From CAVPFA01 sp963703655 (GTDB lineage Bacteria > Actinomycetota > Acidimicrobiia > Acidimicrobiales > Bog-793), in contig CAVPFA010000003.1 in the NCBI GenBank assembly GCA_963703655.1, positions 1,860,001 through 1,924,000 of the forward strand: a DNA stretch of 64,000 nucleotides. The letters are read 5' to 3'. This document shows, piece by piece, positions 45,713-55,326 of this stretch; position 1 is the first letter of the stretch; the number at the start of each line of letters is the position of its first letter. A program made the position numbers and the translations under genes. The notes beneath the pieces are model-generated. The model was not told the DNA's origin, ran no database searches, and saw only the letters and a list, made by a program, of their open reading frames with translations.

Positions 45713-45729
45713 CTGACATAGATTGACAG
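45713..45729. promoter_or_regulatory. Inverted-repeat operator upstream of tetR-like gene
   Basis: CTGACATAGATTGACAG: outer arms CTG-N-CA and TG-N-CAG are exactly inverted around a 5-base centre. It lies between the TetR start (45686) and the end of the gene at 45752, a standard position for TetR self-repression. Confidence 0.5.
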
Positions 45730-45751
45730 GGAACCGCTGTCGGGCGCGGCG

Positions 45752-46426
45752 TCAGAGACCGGTATTGCTCACGGTGCGGGGCCTCAATGCTTCAGATACG
45801 GTGGCGACCAGCCGGCGGGCATCGTCTTTCCTGTCAGTCAACAGGAGCCGCCTTCTTGCGATTTGCGCTCTCGCCTCCACAAGATGGAGGTGACCTTTGC
45901 TGATGCTCATTGTTATCTCTTTTATCAATACATCCGTGAATTCGTTGTAGAGGTCAATCGTCTCTTCCTTTCTGTGGGCGCGCCATAACATGCAGGTCGC
46001 CGCCTTTGTTGCGTCCTCTGCGGCGCCTAGACGGTCCGGGTTCCGCATCCGTCTTCTGGCGATATCCACCACTTCATCAATATTCTCTATTCCGTTGAAG
46101 AAGCGTCCTACCTCGTTCGACGCGGCCAAGGAATCGAATGACATCCTGAAAGCGGAGCTGTCCAACAGCAGTGGTGCGTAGTGGAGAATAAAATCTGACT
46201 CCCTTTGAAATTGCTCCAACTCCGCCCTTGCTTGGTCTGCCTCTCGTGTCCTTTGTTCGGACTCGAACGCCTCGATCGCAAAGGTGAACTGTTGTTCGGT
46301 CCTTTCGATAAGAAAGCCGCCATTTACGGGATCCCTGGGCGTTCGTGCGATCTTGGCGATTTTTCTCGCGTTCGCCAGCAGTCGTTCCGGATCCGGATCC
46401 GGTTGCGCCAGTCGTCCATCGGCCAT
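45752..46426 (-). CDS. Hypothetical protein, 224 aa, lower GC than neighbours
   Basis: No family recognised. The protein is charged and largely helical, with a probable coiled-coil stretch (about residues 50-80, rich in Glu/Gln/Arg: QARAELEQFQRESDF) and several RRR clusters. The coding stretch looks near 50-55% GC in places (for example 45890-45960), clearly below the surrounding DNA, suggesting recent acquisition. It has a stop and ATG consistent with a real gene but no obvious ribosome site. It is wedged between a TetR gene and the decayed ABC permease. Confidence 0.55.
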   Translation of the reverse strand: MADGRLAQPDPDPERLLANARKIAKIARTPRDPVNGGFLIERTEQQFTFAIEAFESEQRTREADQARAELEQFQRESDFILHYAPLLLDSSAFRMSFDSLAASNEVGRFFNGIENIDEVVDIARRRMRNPDRLGAAEDATKAATCMLWRAHRKEETIDLYNEFTDVLIKEITMSISKGHLHLVEARAQIARRRLLLTDRKDDARRLVATVSEALRPRTVSNTGL

Positions 46427-46541
46427 GCCGAATTATCCCAGATTGTCGCAGGCCTGCCGGACCAGCTCCGGCCGGGGGTCCTTCCGGCCGTCTTTACCTA
46501 CGCCCCCGGCAAGGCTCTGAACCGGGAGAACTCATCTCCGC

Positions 46542-49075
46542 TCACTCGATCGCCTGGTGCGCCATTGCCGCAGGCTCGCGGCCCGCGAACAGCCAACCGA
46601 CGATCGCCGCGAACGCCGGCATACCGATGAGGATAAGAAGGAGGTCCGCGACGGGAATGTTCCCGAGAGCGGCGATTCCCCCGTTCAGCGAGTTGCTCCG
46701 CAGCCAACCGATCATGCCGATGTAACCGCCCACCGTTCCGAGGAGTGCACCGAGAAAGCCGAGCGCGCCAGCCGTCACCGCAGTCAGAGTGCGCCGCGTG
46801 TAACTGGATGCACCAGTCGCCGCGAGCGTGCGGAGGTCGCCCGCCGTCTCGCTCCGGACGAGACCGACCGACATCCCGAGCACACCGAGGGCGATGACGA
46901 TGCCGAAGATCGTCGCCCAGCCGATGACTGCGAACGAGGTCGGCTGCGTCGTTCTTCGCCTCGACCGAGAGCTGGGTCGTCGACGCAGCGAGCTCGGCGC
47001 TGCTGATCTGGGCCGCGGTGAACGGCTGGGTTCCTTGGACCAACCAGTCCGAGGTGCTCGCCGTGATGTGGAACTCCTTCATCGCGTGCTCGGTGATCAC
47101 CGTGTTCGGCGCCGAGGTCCCGGTCGGGAGCGCCCCGATCTCCTGGATGACTGGGTCTCGTTCGGCAGCCCGTGGCGGCGGTACAGCTCTGGGACGGTCC
47201 CCCACCAGGGCCCTTGCCACCGGATGCGTAGTTGAGCTCGAGACCCGAGACGCCCGAGAGACCAGGACGTGAGCTCAAGACGTCCGCGTTCGGGTCGATC
47301 TCGGACGCCCTAATGCCGAACGCCTTGAGCAACTGCGGCGTGGCGACGTAGATCGCTCCATTCCACTGCCGGCCCAGGTTGGTCCCATTCAATCCCGCAT
47401 TCGGTGTCTCGAGGGCGATGAGCTGCGCGCCAAGAGCCCTGCGCGATCGAGGCAGCGTGCGTCGCCAGCTCCGTCGGACTCGCCGGCGTCGACGTGGGCT
47501 GCTGGACGACCTGATTACCGTTCGGTCCCGTCACGACCGTCCCCGGCGGTGGTGGCGTGTTGGCGTGGAGCGCTAGCTCGTTCGAGGAAAGGTTCGGACC
47601 GGCGTAGTCGAGGACGTTTCCGTAGCGGGCAGATGCGGCGAGCATGACGATCACCGCCGACGAGCACGCCGACACTGATCGCGGCGAGCGCCGAGCCCGA
47701 GCGCGCCCGATACCGGGCGAGATCACGCAGCGCGAGCCGGGTCGCGATCGGCGCACGGCGACCGAGGCGCGCGGTCAACGACAGGAAGAACGGCGCCAGC
47801 AGGATCGAGCCCGGGGATGAGGAGGACGAGCCCGAAGAGCAGCTCGGGCGCACCGCCGCTCCCGTTGCCGTGATTCGTGCCACCGGAGTAACCGAGCAGC
47901 AAGAAGGCGGCGACGAGGAAGACGATGCCAGGCAGCGCAGATCGGTGGATCTGACGAGGAGGCGCCGGTCGGCCCGACAACGCCTGGACGATCGGCACCT
48001 TGGTGATCGCCCGCGCCGGACGGGACGCCGCGAAGTAGGCCGCGACGACCGCGAGCACCATCGCGGCGATCACCACGGTCCAGGAGAGCGCGAGCACCCC
48101 GATGACGTGGTGCGCGCTCTGCTCGAGACTCGGTCGGTAGGCGAGCCAGACGACGAGCCCGAGGACGAAGCCGAGGATCGCACCGACGACACCGACCGAC
48201 CGTGCCGTTCGCGCTGACGACGAGACGGACGTGGCGGTCCGTCGCGCCGGTCGACTCGAGCATCCCGATCGAGCGAAGGCGGCGCTGCGCGAGCACCGTG
48301 AAGCCGCCGACCGAGACGAGCGCGATGAGCAGCATGCCGAGGACCAGTGCGGCGAGCGAGATCGTCTCGGGGTTGAGCGGATTCGACTGTGCGACCGAGG
48401 CGGGGGTCTGCACGTTGTTGCCGATTGAGCTCAGCGGAACGCCCGGCGCGTCGAACAACGCTGTGACTCCCGTGGGATTCGTCACCTGCCCAGGTGCGAC
48501 AAGCGCGAACTCGTCGAGGAGGCTCTGCGGGTTCTCGCACGATGCCGACGACCTGGCGCTCGACACCGCCGACTCGCCAGGTGGCTCCCACCCTCAGATG
48601 GAACGCCGACGCGACGCCGTTCGTCACGGCGACCTGGTCGGCGCCCGAGGGGAAGCGCCCGGAGACGAGCGCGAGCATCGGCCCGCTGAAGGGTCCGTGC
48701 GGGTCTTGCGCACGGAGCTGATAGGTGTTGATCGATCCCGGGATCGACTGCGTCTCGTTCTCGATCACCTCGACGCGGCCGAAACGGTGCTCAAGGCTCG
48801 CGATGACGCTCGCCGTGTGGGCGTCGTAGGTCGTGAAGGACACGGAGTCCTGCGCGGTACCGAAGCCGGAGTTCTTCGGCGGCGGCGTGTTCGTCGCGAC
48901 GGCCGAGCCGACGATGGTCGCCGCGATCGCGACGATGATGAGGGCGAGGATGAGGAACTGCTGACGCCACTCCCGTCGAAAAAGGCGCCAGGCCCAGCGG
49001 ACGACGGCACGACGGGCAGGCGCGCCGCCGTTCGCGGGGCGGGTCTGCTACCGGTGCGAGGACGGCGGTGCTCAT
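46542..49075 (-). pseudogene. FtsX/MacB-type ABC permease, about eight frameshifts
   Basis: Reconstructs to one protein of about 840 residues. It begins MSTAVLAPVADPP, then RLFRREWRQQFLILALIIVAIAATIVGSAVATNTPPPKN (signal-anchor), a MacB periplasmic core (VSGRFPSGADQVAVTNGVA), a first FtsX block (LALVLGMLLIALVSVGGFTVLAQRRL.., SANGT), a central membrane block (ALSWTVVIAAMVLAVVAAYFAASRPARAITKVPIVQALSG), a second periplasmic part, and a C-terminal FtsX block (VGLVRSETAGDLRTLAATGASSYTRR..). Shifts lie near 49038, 48538, 48197, 47815, 47660, 47435, 47200 and 46945. The start overlaps the ATPase gene. It would export a lipid or drug if functional. Confidence 0.8.
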
Positions 49076-49827
49076 CGTGGCTCGTTCACAGTTGCGCGAC
49101 CGGCCACACCGTTACCGGTGTACGGAGCGATGAGCGAGCCGGAAGCATCGGGTGCGACCTGGTCGACTATGCGGCCGTCGAGAAGGAAGACCACCCGGTC
49201 GGCCCACGACGCGAGGTGCGCGTCGTGGGTGACGACGACCGCCGCGACCCCGCGTTCGCAGGCGTCGCGGATCATCGCCATCACGGCCTCGCCGTTCGTC
49301 GAGTCGAGCGCGCCCGAGGGTTCGTCCGCGAGAAGGAGGTGACGTTCGCCGACCACGGCCCGGGCGATCGCAACCCGCTGCCGCTCGCCTCCGGAGAGCT
49401 GGTCAGGGTAGTGGTCGGCTCGGTCCGCGAGCCCGAGACGCTCGAGGGCGGCGATGCCCGCCTGATTCGCTGTACGCGCCGAGATGCCGTCAAGCTCTAA
49501 CGGCAGCGCGACGTTCTCCGCCGCCGTGAGACCCGGGAGCAGGTTGAAGTCCTGGAAGACGTAGCCGATCGTCCGCCGCCTGAGCCGGGCCTTGTCGTTG
49601 CGCGACAGGCTGGAAAGCGCCGCTCCGTCGATGCGCACCTCGCCGCTCGTCGGCTCCTCGAGGCTGCCGGCGATCGTTAGAAGCGTCGACTTCCCTGAAC
49701 CGCTCGGGCCCATCACAGCGACCAGGTGCCCCCCATCGACCCAGAGGTCGATTTCGTCGAGGGCGTGAACTTCCGTCGTCGCTTCGCCGTAGGATTTCGA
49801 AATTTTACTGAGTTCGAGCAGGCTCAT
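49072..49827 (-). CDS. ABC transporter ATP-binding protein (MacB/LolD-type)
   Basis: 251-residue ATPase, intact. Walker A is GPSGSGKST, signature LSGGERQRVAIARAVV, Walker B LLLADEPSGALDS with H-loop VVTHDAHLA. DEIDLWVDGGHLVAVMGPSGSGKSTLLTIAGSL is the usual LolD-type start. It overlaps the permease gene by 4 bases; together they form an exporter of the FtsX type. A strong consensus promoter lies upstream (49897-49926). Confidence 0.92.
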   Translation of the reverse strand: MSLLELSKISKSYGEATTEVHALDEIDLWVDGGHLVAVMGPSGSGKSTLLTIAGSLEEPTSGEVRIDGAALSSLSRNDKARLRRRTIGYVFQDFNLLPGLTAAENVALPLELDGISARTANQAGIAALERLGLADRADHYPDQLSGGERQRVAIARAVVGERHLLLADEPSGALDSTNGEAVMAMIRDACERGVAAVVVTHDAHLASWADRVVFLLDGRIVDQVAPDASGSLIAPYTGNGVAGRATVNEPR

Positions 49828-49887
49828 CTGCGTCGACCGTCCTTTGCCGGAAGCCCGACGTCGAAATTGGGTAGGTCACTCAAAGAC

Positions 49888-49926
49888 ATACTGCGTATCA
49901 TATTGAAGCGAGTACGGTGCTGTCAA
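49888..49926 (-). promoter_or_regulatory. Consensus promoter with embedded palindrome for the ABC operon
   Basis: On the minus strand TTGACA (49926-49921), an 18-base spacer and TATGAT (49902-49897) precede the ATPase gene by about 70 bases. An inverted repeat ATAC-TGC-GTAT (49888-49898) overlaps the -10 edge and start site, well placed for a repressor, for example the TetR-type protein at 45120. Confidence 0.65.
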
Positions 49927-50067
49927 GAACTAGATTCCGTCGGCGCTAGGAGAACAGCAACGCTCCAAGCACCCGGCCGAACGCGCCAGGCGATCGAAGG
50001 ACCGCTGTGGCATCGATGACCGGCTGGAGGTCGGGGGTGGCGGAACGTATGGGAGAGACTTCGTCAG

Positions 50068-50619
50068 ATGCTCGCGTTGCGTCTCGTCGGATTGGTTATC
50101 CCACTCGGTCTCGATACGTTCGCCGTTTCAGCCGCGATCGGCATGACCGAGGTCACCCGCCGGCAGCGACTCAAGATATCGGTTCTCTTCGCCGTCTTCG
50201 AAGCGGGCACGCCGATCGTCGGCCTATTTCTCGGCGTCCCGCTGGGCCACGCCTTGGGATCGGTTGCTAACTACCTGGCTGGTGGCATCCTTGTTGCTTA
50301 CGGTCTTTTCAGCTTGCTGGGGTCGGACAAGAAGAGTGTCGCGTCCCGACTCGTCAACGCCCGCGGACCGGGTCTCCTGATGCTCGGGCTGTCGGTGTCC
50401 CTGGACGAACTCGCGATCGGTTTCACCCTTGGCCTGCTCCACGTGCCCGTGATCCCCGTTCTCGTGCTCATCGCCGCGCAGACCGTCGTCCTGTCCCAAC
50501 TCGGAATGCGGCTCGGAGCCAAGCTCTCCCAACGATTCAGGGAGGATGCGGAACGACTCGCGTCCGTCGTTCTCACCCTGCTCGGAATGAGCATCGTCGT
50601 GCAACGCCTGCTCGCGTAG
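50068..50619 (+). CDS. MntP-like manganese efflux membrane protein
   Basis: 183 residues, about six hydrophobic helices. The two repeat halves carry PLGLDTFAVSAAIGMTE and LGLSVSLDELAIGFTLG, the paired Asp-containing motifs of MntP. LGMRLGAKL is the third conserved element. MntP exports Mn2+. No yybP-ykoY manganese riboswitch pattern was seen in the 240 bases upstream. The ATG at 50068 follows GGGAGAG. Adjacent genes are not metal related. Confidence 0.8.
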   Translation: MLALRLVGLVIPLGLDTFAVSAAIGMTEVTRRQRLKISVLFAVFEAGTPIVGLFLGVPLGHALGSVANYLAGGILVAYGLFSLLGSDKKSVASRLVNARGPGLLMLGLSVSLDELAIGFTLGLLHVPVIPVLVLIAAQTVVLSQLGMRLGAKLSQRFREDAERLASVVLTLLGMSIVVQRLLA

Positions 50620-50640
50620 CTGATACAAACCGCGGTGCAT

Positions 50641-51556
50641 TCATGGCGCTTCGAGTACGAGCTTCTCGTGGGCTGCGCCGTTCTCCAGTAGTCGATGGGC
50701 CTTTGCTGCGTCGCCCATGGGGAGATGGCGCTGGCGGCGGAGCCGGAGTGCGCCGGAGGCGAGGAGGGGCATGGTCTGATCGAGCGCTTCGGGTGCTCGG
50801 TCCGGTGTCGGTATCGAGAGCGCAACACCCAGGTCGGCCGCGTGCTCATCGGCGAGGGTCAAGACCCTGGCCGGATCTGTGGCAATGGTGATGGCATCTT
50901 GGAGCGCGCCGTTGCTGGCCGCGTCGAGAACTGCGTCCACCGAAGGGCTGAGCTCGCGTACCCGATCGGCCAGGCCGGCGCCGTAGCTGACGGGGATACC
51001 GCCGAGGTCGCGCACAAGATCGTGATCCCGCGGCGACGCGGCGCCGATGACCTTTACGCCCTGAGAGACAGCGAGTTGCGTGGCGATCATCCCGACCGAG
51101 CCGGCGGCGCCCAGAACGAGCAGGGTCTCGCCGCCCGTGACGACCCCGAGCTGCTTCAGGACGCCCACTGCGGCTTCCGCCGATGCGGGGAGGGCGGCGG
51201 CATCGCTCCAGCTGACATTCGGTGGTTTGGGTGTCCACGACGAGGCGACGGCGTACTCGCCGTAGCCGCCGAGACCGGCCAGGAGGCGTGGCGACCTCGT
51301 CCCCCTCGGCGGCCCCGGAGACCGAGGGCCCAAGCGCGTCGACCACGCCGGCCGCCTCGAAGCCAAGCACGGCGCGAGCAGGAAGCGGGAAGACTTCCTT
51401 GAGGTCCCCACGTCGGATCTTCGGATCGGTGGGACTGACGCCTGCGGCCTTGATTCGGATGCGTACCTGGCCGGGGCCTGGCTCGGGCATCGGAACGTCG
51501 CTCCACACGAGGACGTCTGGTGGTCCGTACTTCGTGAGTACGACGGCTTTGGGCAT
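50641..51556 (-). CDS. Zinc-type/quinone oxidoreductase (MDR family), one frameshift
   Basis: MDR-superfamily NADP-dependent quinone or enone reductase. The N-terminal part (ATG 51556, GGAGGGA site) has MPKAVVLTKYGPPDVLVW, GFEAAGVVDALGPSV. The C-terminal part in another frame has GGYGEYAVASS, SDAAALPASAEAAVGVL and the Rossmann LVLGAAGSVGMIATQLA. A shift at about 51289 splits them; restored length is about 304 residues. It is transcribed away from the MarR gene; the shared intergenic region carries three operator copies, so MarR probably represses it. Confidence 0.82.
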
Positions 51557-51640
51557 CGTGGCTCCCTCCACAGAGATGCGGGCTTGGCGGTGACCTCCCA
51601 TAGGACCGGAATCGGACGGTCAACGGCGCCGCGCAGAACA

Positions 51641-51749
51641 TTACGTGATTTATCACCTATCTTACGTGATCTGTCACCTAATGTCAACGGCCCCTGTGTC
51701 ATCACCCGCGAGGGTCTCCATTGTAAAGTCTGTGTGATATGTCACGTAA
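51641..51749. promoter_or_regulatory. Three MarR-type operator copies
   Basis: An imperfect palindrome of form TTACGTGA-N4-TCACGTAA occurs at 51641-51660, 51662-51681 and 51730-51749. Copies 1 and 2 have a perfect left arm (TTACGTGA) and an imperfect right arm; copy 3 has a perfect right arm (TCACGTAA) and lies over the MarR start codon. Copies 1 and 2 are 21 bases apart (two helical turns). The region is AT-rich relative to the window. This implies divergent control of the oxidoreductase at 50641 and of marR itself. Confidence 0.7.
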
Positions 51750-52255
51750 GGGTAAACAGGACGGAGGTCAGTCAGGCGCTTGGCTGAGTCGCAGCCAACT
51801 CCGCGCCTGGCTCGCGTTCATGGGAGTTCAGCAACGGCTGGGGTACGAGATGAACCGCCAGCTCCAAGCAGACAGTGAGCTATCGCTTGCCGACTACGAC
51901 GTCCTCAACGCCCTGAGCGGAGTACCCGGCGAGTGCATGCAGGTCAGCGCCCTAGCGGCCCAGATCGGGTGGGAGCGGAGCCGCGTGTCTCATCACGCCA
52001 AGCGAATGCAAAGTCGCGGTCTGGTCCAGTGCGATCTCGCCGCCTCGGACCGGCGGGCGACGGAGATCAGGTTGACTCCCGCGGGTCGGCGAGCGATCGT
52101 CGAAGCCGCCCCTGGCCACGTCGACCTGGTCCGGCACCTGTTCTTCGGCGGCCTGCCCAAAGAGCTGCTCGCCCCGACTGAGCCAGGCACTCGAAGCCAT
52201 ATATGACCACGTCGTCGAACATGGGACGCTCCCGCGCCCAGCTACTCGCCTGTGA
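51739..52255 (+). CDS. MarR family transcriptional regulator, C-terminal frameshift
   Basis: MarR winged-helix repressor. The open frame from ATG 51739 includes SLADYDVLNALSGVPGECMQVSALAAQIGWERSRVSHHAKRMQSRGLV and the wing SDRRATEIRLTPAGR. A shift at about 52178 leads out of frame; the alternative frame gives LSQALEAIYDHVVEHGTLPRPATRL to TGA 52253-52255. Since the ATG coincides with operator 3, little leader is possible. It shares its regulatory region with the divergent oxidoreductase and is convergent (14-base overlap) with the SDR gene at 52242. Confidence 0.8.
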
Positions 52256-52958
52256 AGCGGAACTCCGCCTGCCAGGGACCGTCGAAGTGGACGACCTCCC
52301 AATACCGTTTGGCGATGTTCGCCGGGTCGAAGGCAGTACCGGCGACGATCTGTCCGGCGATCGTCAGTGCTGCCACTCGGATGCCGTCCCCTTTCAGATC
52401 GGACTCCAGCATGGTCGCGGCAGAGCGCAGGGATGCCTTGCCAAGCGATACGGTCGCCAAGGCCGATATCGGGTGATCAGCAAACCCGCCGCTCGTGAAC
52501 ACCATCGTGCCGGAGCCTGCGGCTTGCATGGCCGGGGCGGCGCTCTGGGCTACGACGATGGCGCCGATGACGTCCACCGCATAGGCCGTCGCCAAATGGG
52601 CCGGGCTCGAGCTCATCAGCTGGTCCGGGGCACCCATCACCGCGTTGTACACGATGACCCCAGGCGCATCGTCGTTGGTGTAGAGAGCGGTAATCCGGGC
52701 ACCGAGTTCCTCGGAGTCGCCGACATCTACCGACAGCGTGGCGATGTCGGCTCCGGTGTCAGCCAGGCTTTCGACCAAGGTGTCAAGGCCGTCCCTGCTG
52801 CGAGCGACCATGGTCACCCGGTAGCCCCCCTCCGCGAACCGGCGCGCCACGGCCAACCCGAGGCCGGGACCGGCTCCTACCAGGAGAAGGTGAAGGTTGT
52901 CGATCGACCCGACGCCGTTGCTTCCGGCGCCTGAGTCACTTCCTCGTTCGTCGGGCAT
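52242..52958 (-). CDS. SDR-like protein lacking the catalytic Tyr
   Basis: 238-residue Rossmann protein with GAGPGLGLAVARRFAEGG for cofactor binding and NAVMG in place of NNAG. Ser is present (TSGGF), but the usual Tyr of YxxxK is Val (VSLGKASL), so standard SDR catalysis is doubtful. DGIRVAALTIAG is typical of atypical SDRs. It may bind NADPH as a regulator or use another mechanism. It is convergent with the marR gene. Confidence 0.75.
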   Translation of the reverse strand: MPDERGSDSGAGSNGVGSIDNLHLLLVGAGPGLGLAVARRFAEGGYRVTMVARSRDGLDTLVESLADTGADIATLSVDVGDSEELGARITALYTNDDAPGVIVYNAVMGAPDQLMSSSPAHLATAYAVDVIGAIVVAQSAAPAMQAAGSGTMVFTSGGFADHPISALATVSLGKASLRSAATMLESDLKGDGIRVAALTIAGQIVAGTAFDPANIAKRYWEVVHFDGPWQAEFRFTGE

Positions 52959-53269
52959 ATCCGTCTGCCTTTCGTTTCAAGTGCCGTCAGCGTCGATCCC
53001 GGTCGGTGGACTCGTGAATCGTGGCATTGAAGCGTACTGACGTGGGTCGGCCTTCCCTGCCTGTGACCAGGGGCAGCCGTCGAAAGGAGCGAGTGGGACG
53101 AGACTGCGCTGGCGCCTTCGTGATCTCCAGCCGGCCGAGGACGCCTTTCCCCCTCCTTCCAATACGACGGCGGCGGAGCCACTCACAGATGACGAGCTCG
53201 CCGGGTCAACCGCCCACCTCAGATTCGAGGGCGCTCGTGGGTCGGGTCGGCGGGAACGATGACTAGGCA
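52959..53269. other. 311-base gap, nothing identifiable
   Basis: Between the SDR (minus) start and the GH15 (minus) end. I see only a GAAAGGCAG ribosome site for the SDR gene at its edge; short open frames here show no recognisable protein and no clear promoter, repeat or RNA structure. Confidence 0.5.
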
Positions 53270-55058
53270 TCACCGAGGGGCCATCCTCGGCATCGAAAGA
53301 TTCGCGGCGGTGTTGACGAGGGCGACGTGCGAGAAGGCCTGCGGGAAGTTCCCGAGAAGCCGTTCGGCCTTCGGGTCGTACTCCTCGGAGAGGAGACCGA
53401 CGTCGTTGCAGAGCCCACAGAGCCGGTCGAACATCTCCTTTGCCTCGTCGTGGCGTCCGAGCAGCGCCAGGTTGTCAGCGAGCCAGAAACTCGTCATCAA
53501 GAACGCGCCCTCCGTCCCTTCGAGGCCGTCGACGTCCTCGGTGGTGTCGGTCTGGTACCGGCGGACGAAGCCGTCGATGACGAGCCCGTTCTGGATCGCC
53601 GCGACAGTGCCGTCGATGCGCGGGTCATCGGGCGGCAGAAAGCCGAGCGGAGCGAGCATCAGCAGGCTCGCGTCGAGGAGGTTCGAGCCATAGTCCTGGA
53701 CGAACGAATTGAGCTGCGGGATGGAAACCTTTCTCGCAGATCTCCGCGTGGATCTCGTCGCGCAGTTCCCGCCAGTGGGCGATCGGTCCGTTCGGCAAGA
53801 TGCCATCCTCTCCGAGCTTGACGGCGCGGTCGAAGGCCACCCAGGCCATGACCTTCGAATGGGTGAAGTGACGTCGCGGGCCGCGAACCTCCCAAATCCC
53901 GTTGTCGGGTTCGAGCCAGATCTTCTCGAGATGGTCGAGGGTCGCCAGGATCAAGTCCGGTGAAAAGTTGGACTCCTTAGGAATGGGGCTTCGCCAGTAG
54001 GTGAGGGCGGAGTCCATCAGCTCGCCGTAGACGTCGAGCTGGAGCTGGTTCGAGGCTTCGTTCCCGACTCGGACGGGCGTCGAGCCCTCGTAGCCGGCCA
54101 GGTGGTCGAGCTCGAACTCGGTGAGCCGCCGCTCTCCCTCGACGCCATACATGATCTGCATCTCCTCGGGACTCCCGGCGACAGCACGGCGGAGCCAGTG
54201 TGCCCACGCCGACGCCTCGTCGGTGTACCCCGAGACAAAGAGGGCACGCAGGGTGAAGGTGGCGTCCCTGAGCCAGGAGTACCGGTAGTCCCAGTTGCGC
54301 GTACCGCCGATGGTCTCGGGGAGCGAGGTCGTCGCCGCCGCGCAGACGGCGCCGCTCGGCTCGTAGGTGAGGGCCTTCAAGGTTATGAGCGAGCGCACCA
54401 CGAGGTCGCGCGCGATGCCGTCGTAGGTGCACCGTGCGACCCAGTTGTGCCAGTAGTGCCGGGTGTGGTTGCGAGCGGAGTGGCTGTCGAAAGGTAGTGG
54501 CGCGTGGACCACCGAGGGGAACCACGTGAGCGAGAAGGAGCGGCGGCTGTCGCCCGACACCGAGAAAGAAGCAACGGTGGTGTGATCAGTACCGGTGAGT
54601 CGGATAGCGCTGTGCAGCCGCAGGCCATCGCGGCCTGCGACGAGGACGAGGCCATCACCAGTCGCCGTGGCCCAGGGCGTGATCGCGCCGTAGTCGAACC
54701 GCGCGACCAGCTCCATCTGCATCTCGACGCTGCCACCGTGACCCTCGATGATTCGATGGATCGTCGAGTACCCGTCGTTTGGCGGCATGAAGTCGCAGAC
54801 CGACACCGATCCCGTCGGTGTCTCGAAGGTCGTCTCGAGGATCAAGGTCTCAGGTTCGTAACGGCGGGTGACCTTCGTAACCTCGCCCTTCGGGGCGATC
54901 TGCCACCGTCCGTTGCCCGCGTCGCCGAGCAGTGCCGCGAAGACGGCTCCGGAGTCGATTCGGGGTGCGCACCACCAGTCGATGGATCCGGTCAGGTCGA
55001 CGAGTGCGACCGTCTTCGTGTCGCCGATGATGGCGTAGTCCTCGATCCTTGAAGGCAT
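53270..55058 (-). CDS. GH15 glucoamylase/trehalase-like hydrolase, one frameshift
   Basis: Cytoplasmic-looking glycoside hydrolase family 15 protein; actinobacterial relatives are trehalases or glucoamylases. It begins MPSRIEDYAIIGDTKTVALVDLTGSIDWWCAPR, with GGTRNWDYRYSWLRDATFT, GNEASNQLQLDVYGELMDS and RRHFTHSKVMAWVAFDRAV (catalytic-domain signatures). A one-base shift near 53725 puts the last about 150 residues (LNSFVQDYGSNLLDASLLMLAPLGFLP...) in another frame. The start ATG 55058 has an AGGAG site. Reconstructed length is about 595 residues, normal for the family. Confidence 0.84.
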
Positions 55059-55326
55059 TGGTCGCGCTCCTGGCTAGCTGGCTACCGCGTACGGGTCAAT
55101 CATGGTTCCGCATTGGGTCGCGCGCTGTCGGGAAGTCTTCACCTGAGCTCACTACCTCGGCGAGGCGGAGGTCGCCTCCCGGATCGACACCAGTTGTCCG
55201 TCGAGGCCGCCGTGTCAGTCGTCCGCCACGAGCTCGACCAGGCGCCGAACGGCGGCCTCGAGCTCGGGCACATCCCCGGAAGCCGTCGCTCGCACGATTG
55301 GGTCTCGACGGCTGTCGCCGCGAGCA

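Noticed and set aside
49828..50067. Manganese riboswitch upstream of the MntP-like gene
   Set aside because: No yybP-ykoY paired loop motifs could be found.
55059..55326. Short open frames between GH15 and LAL genes
   Set aside because: No recognisable protein on either strand and no ribosome site.
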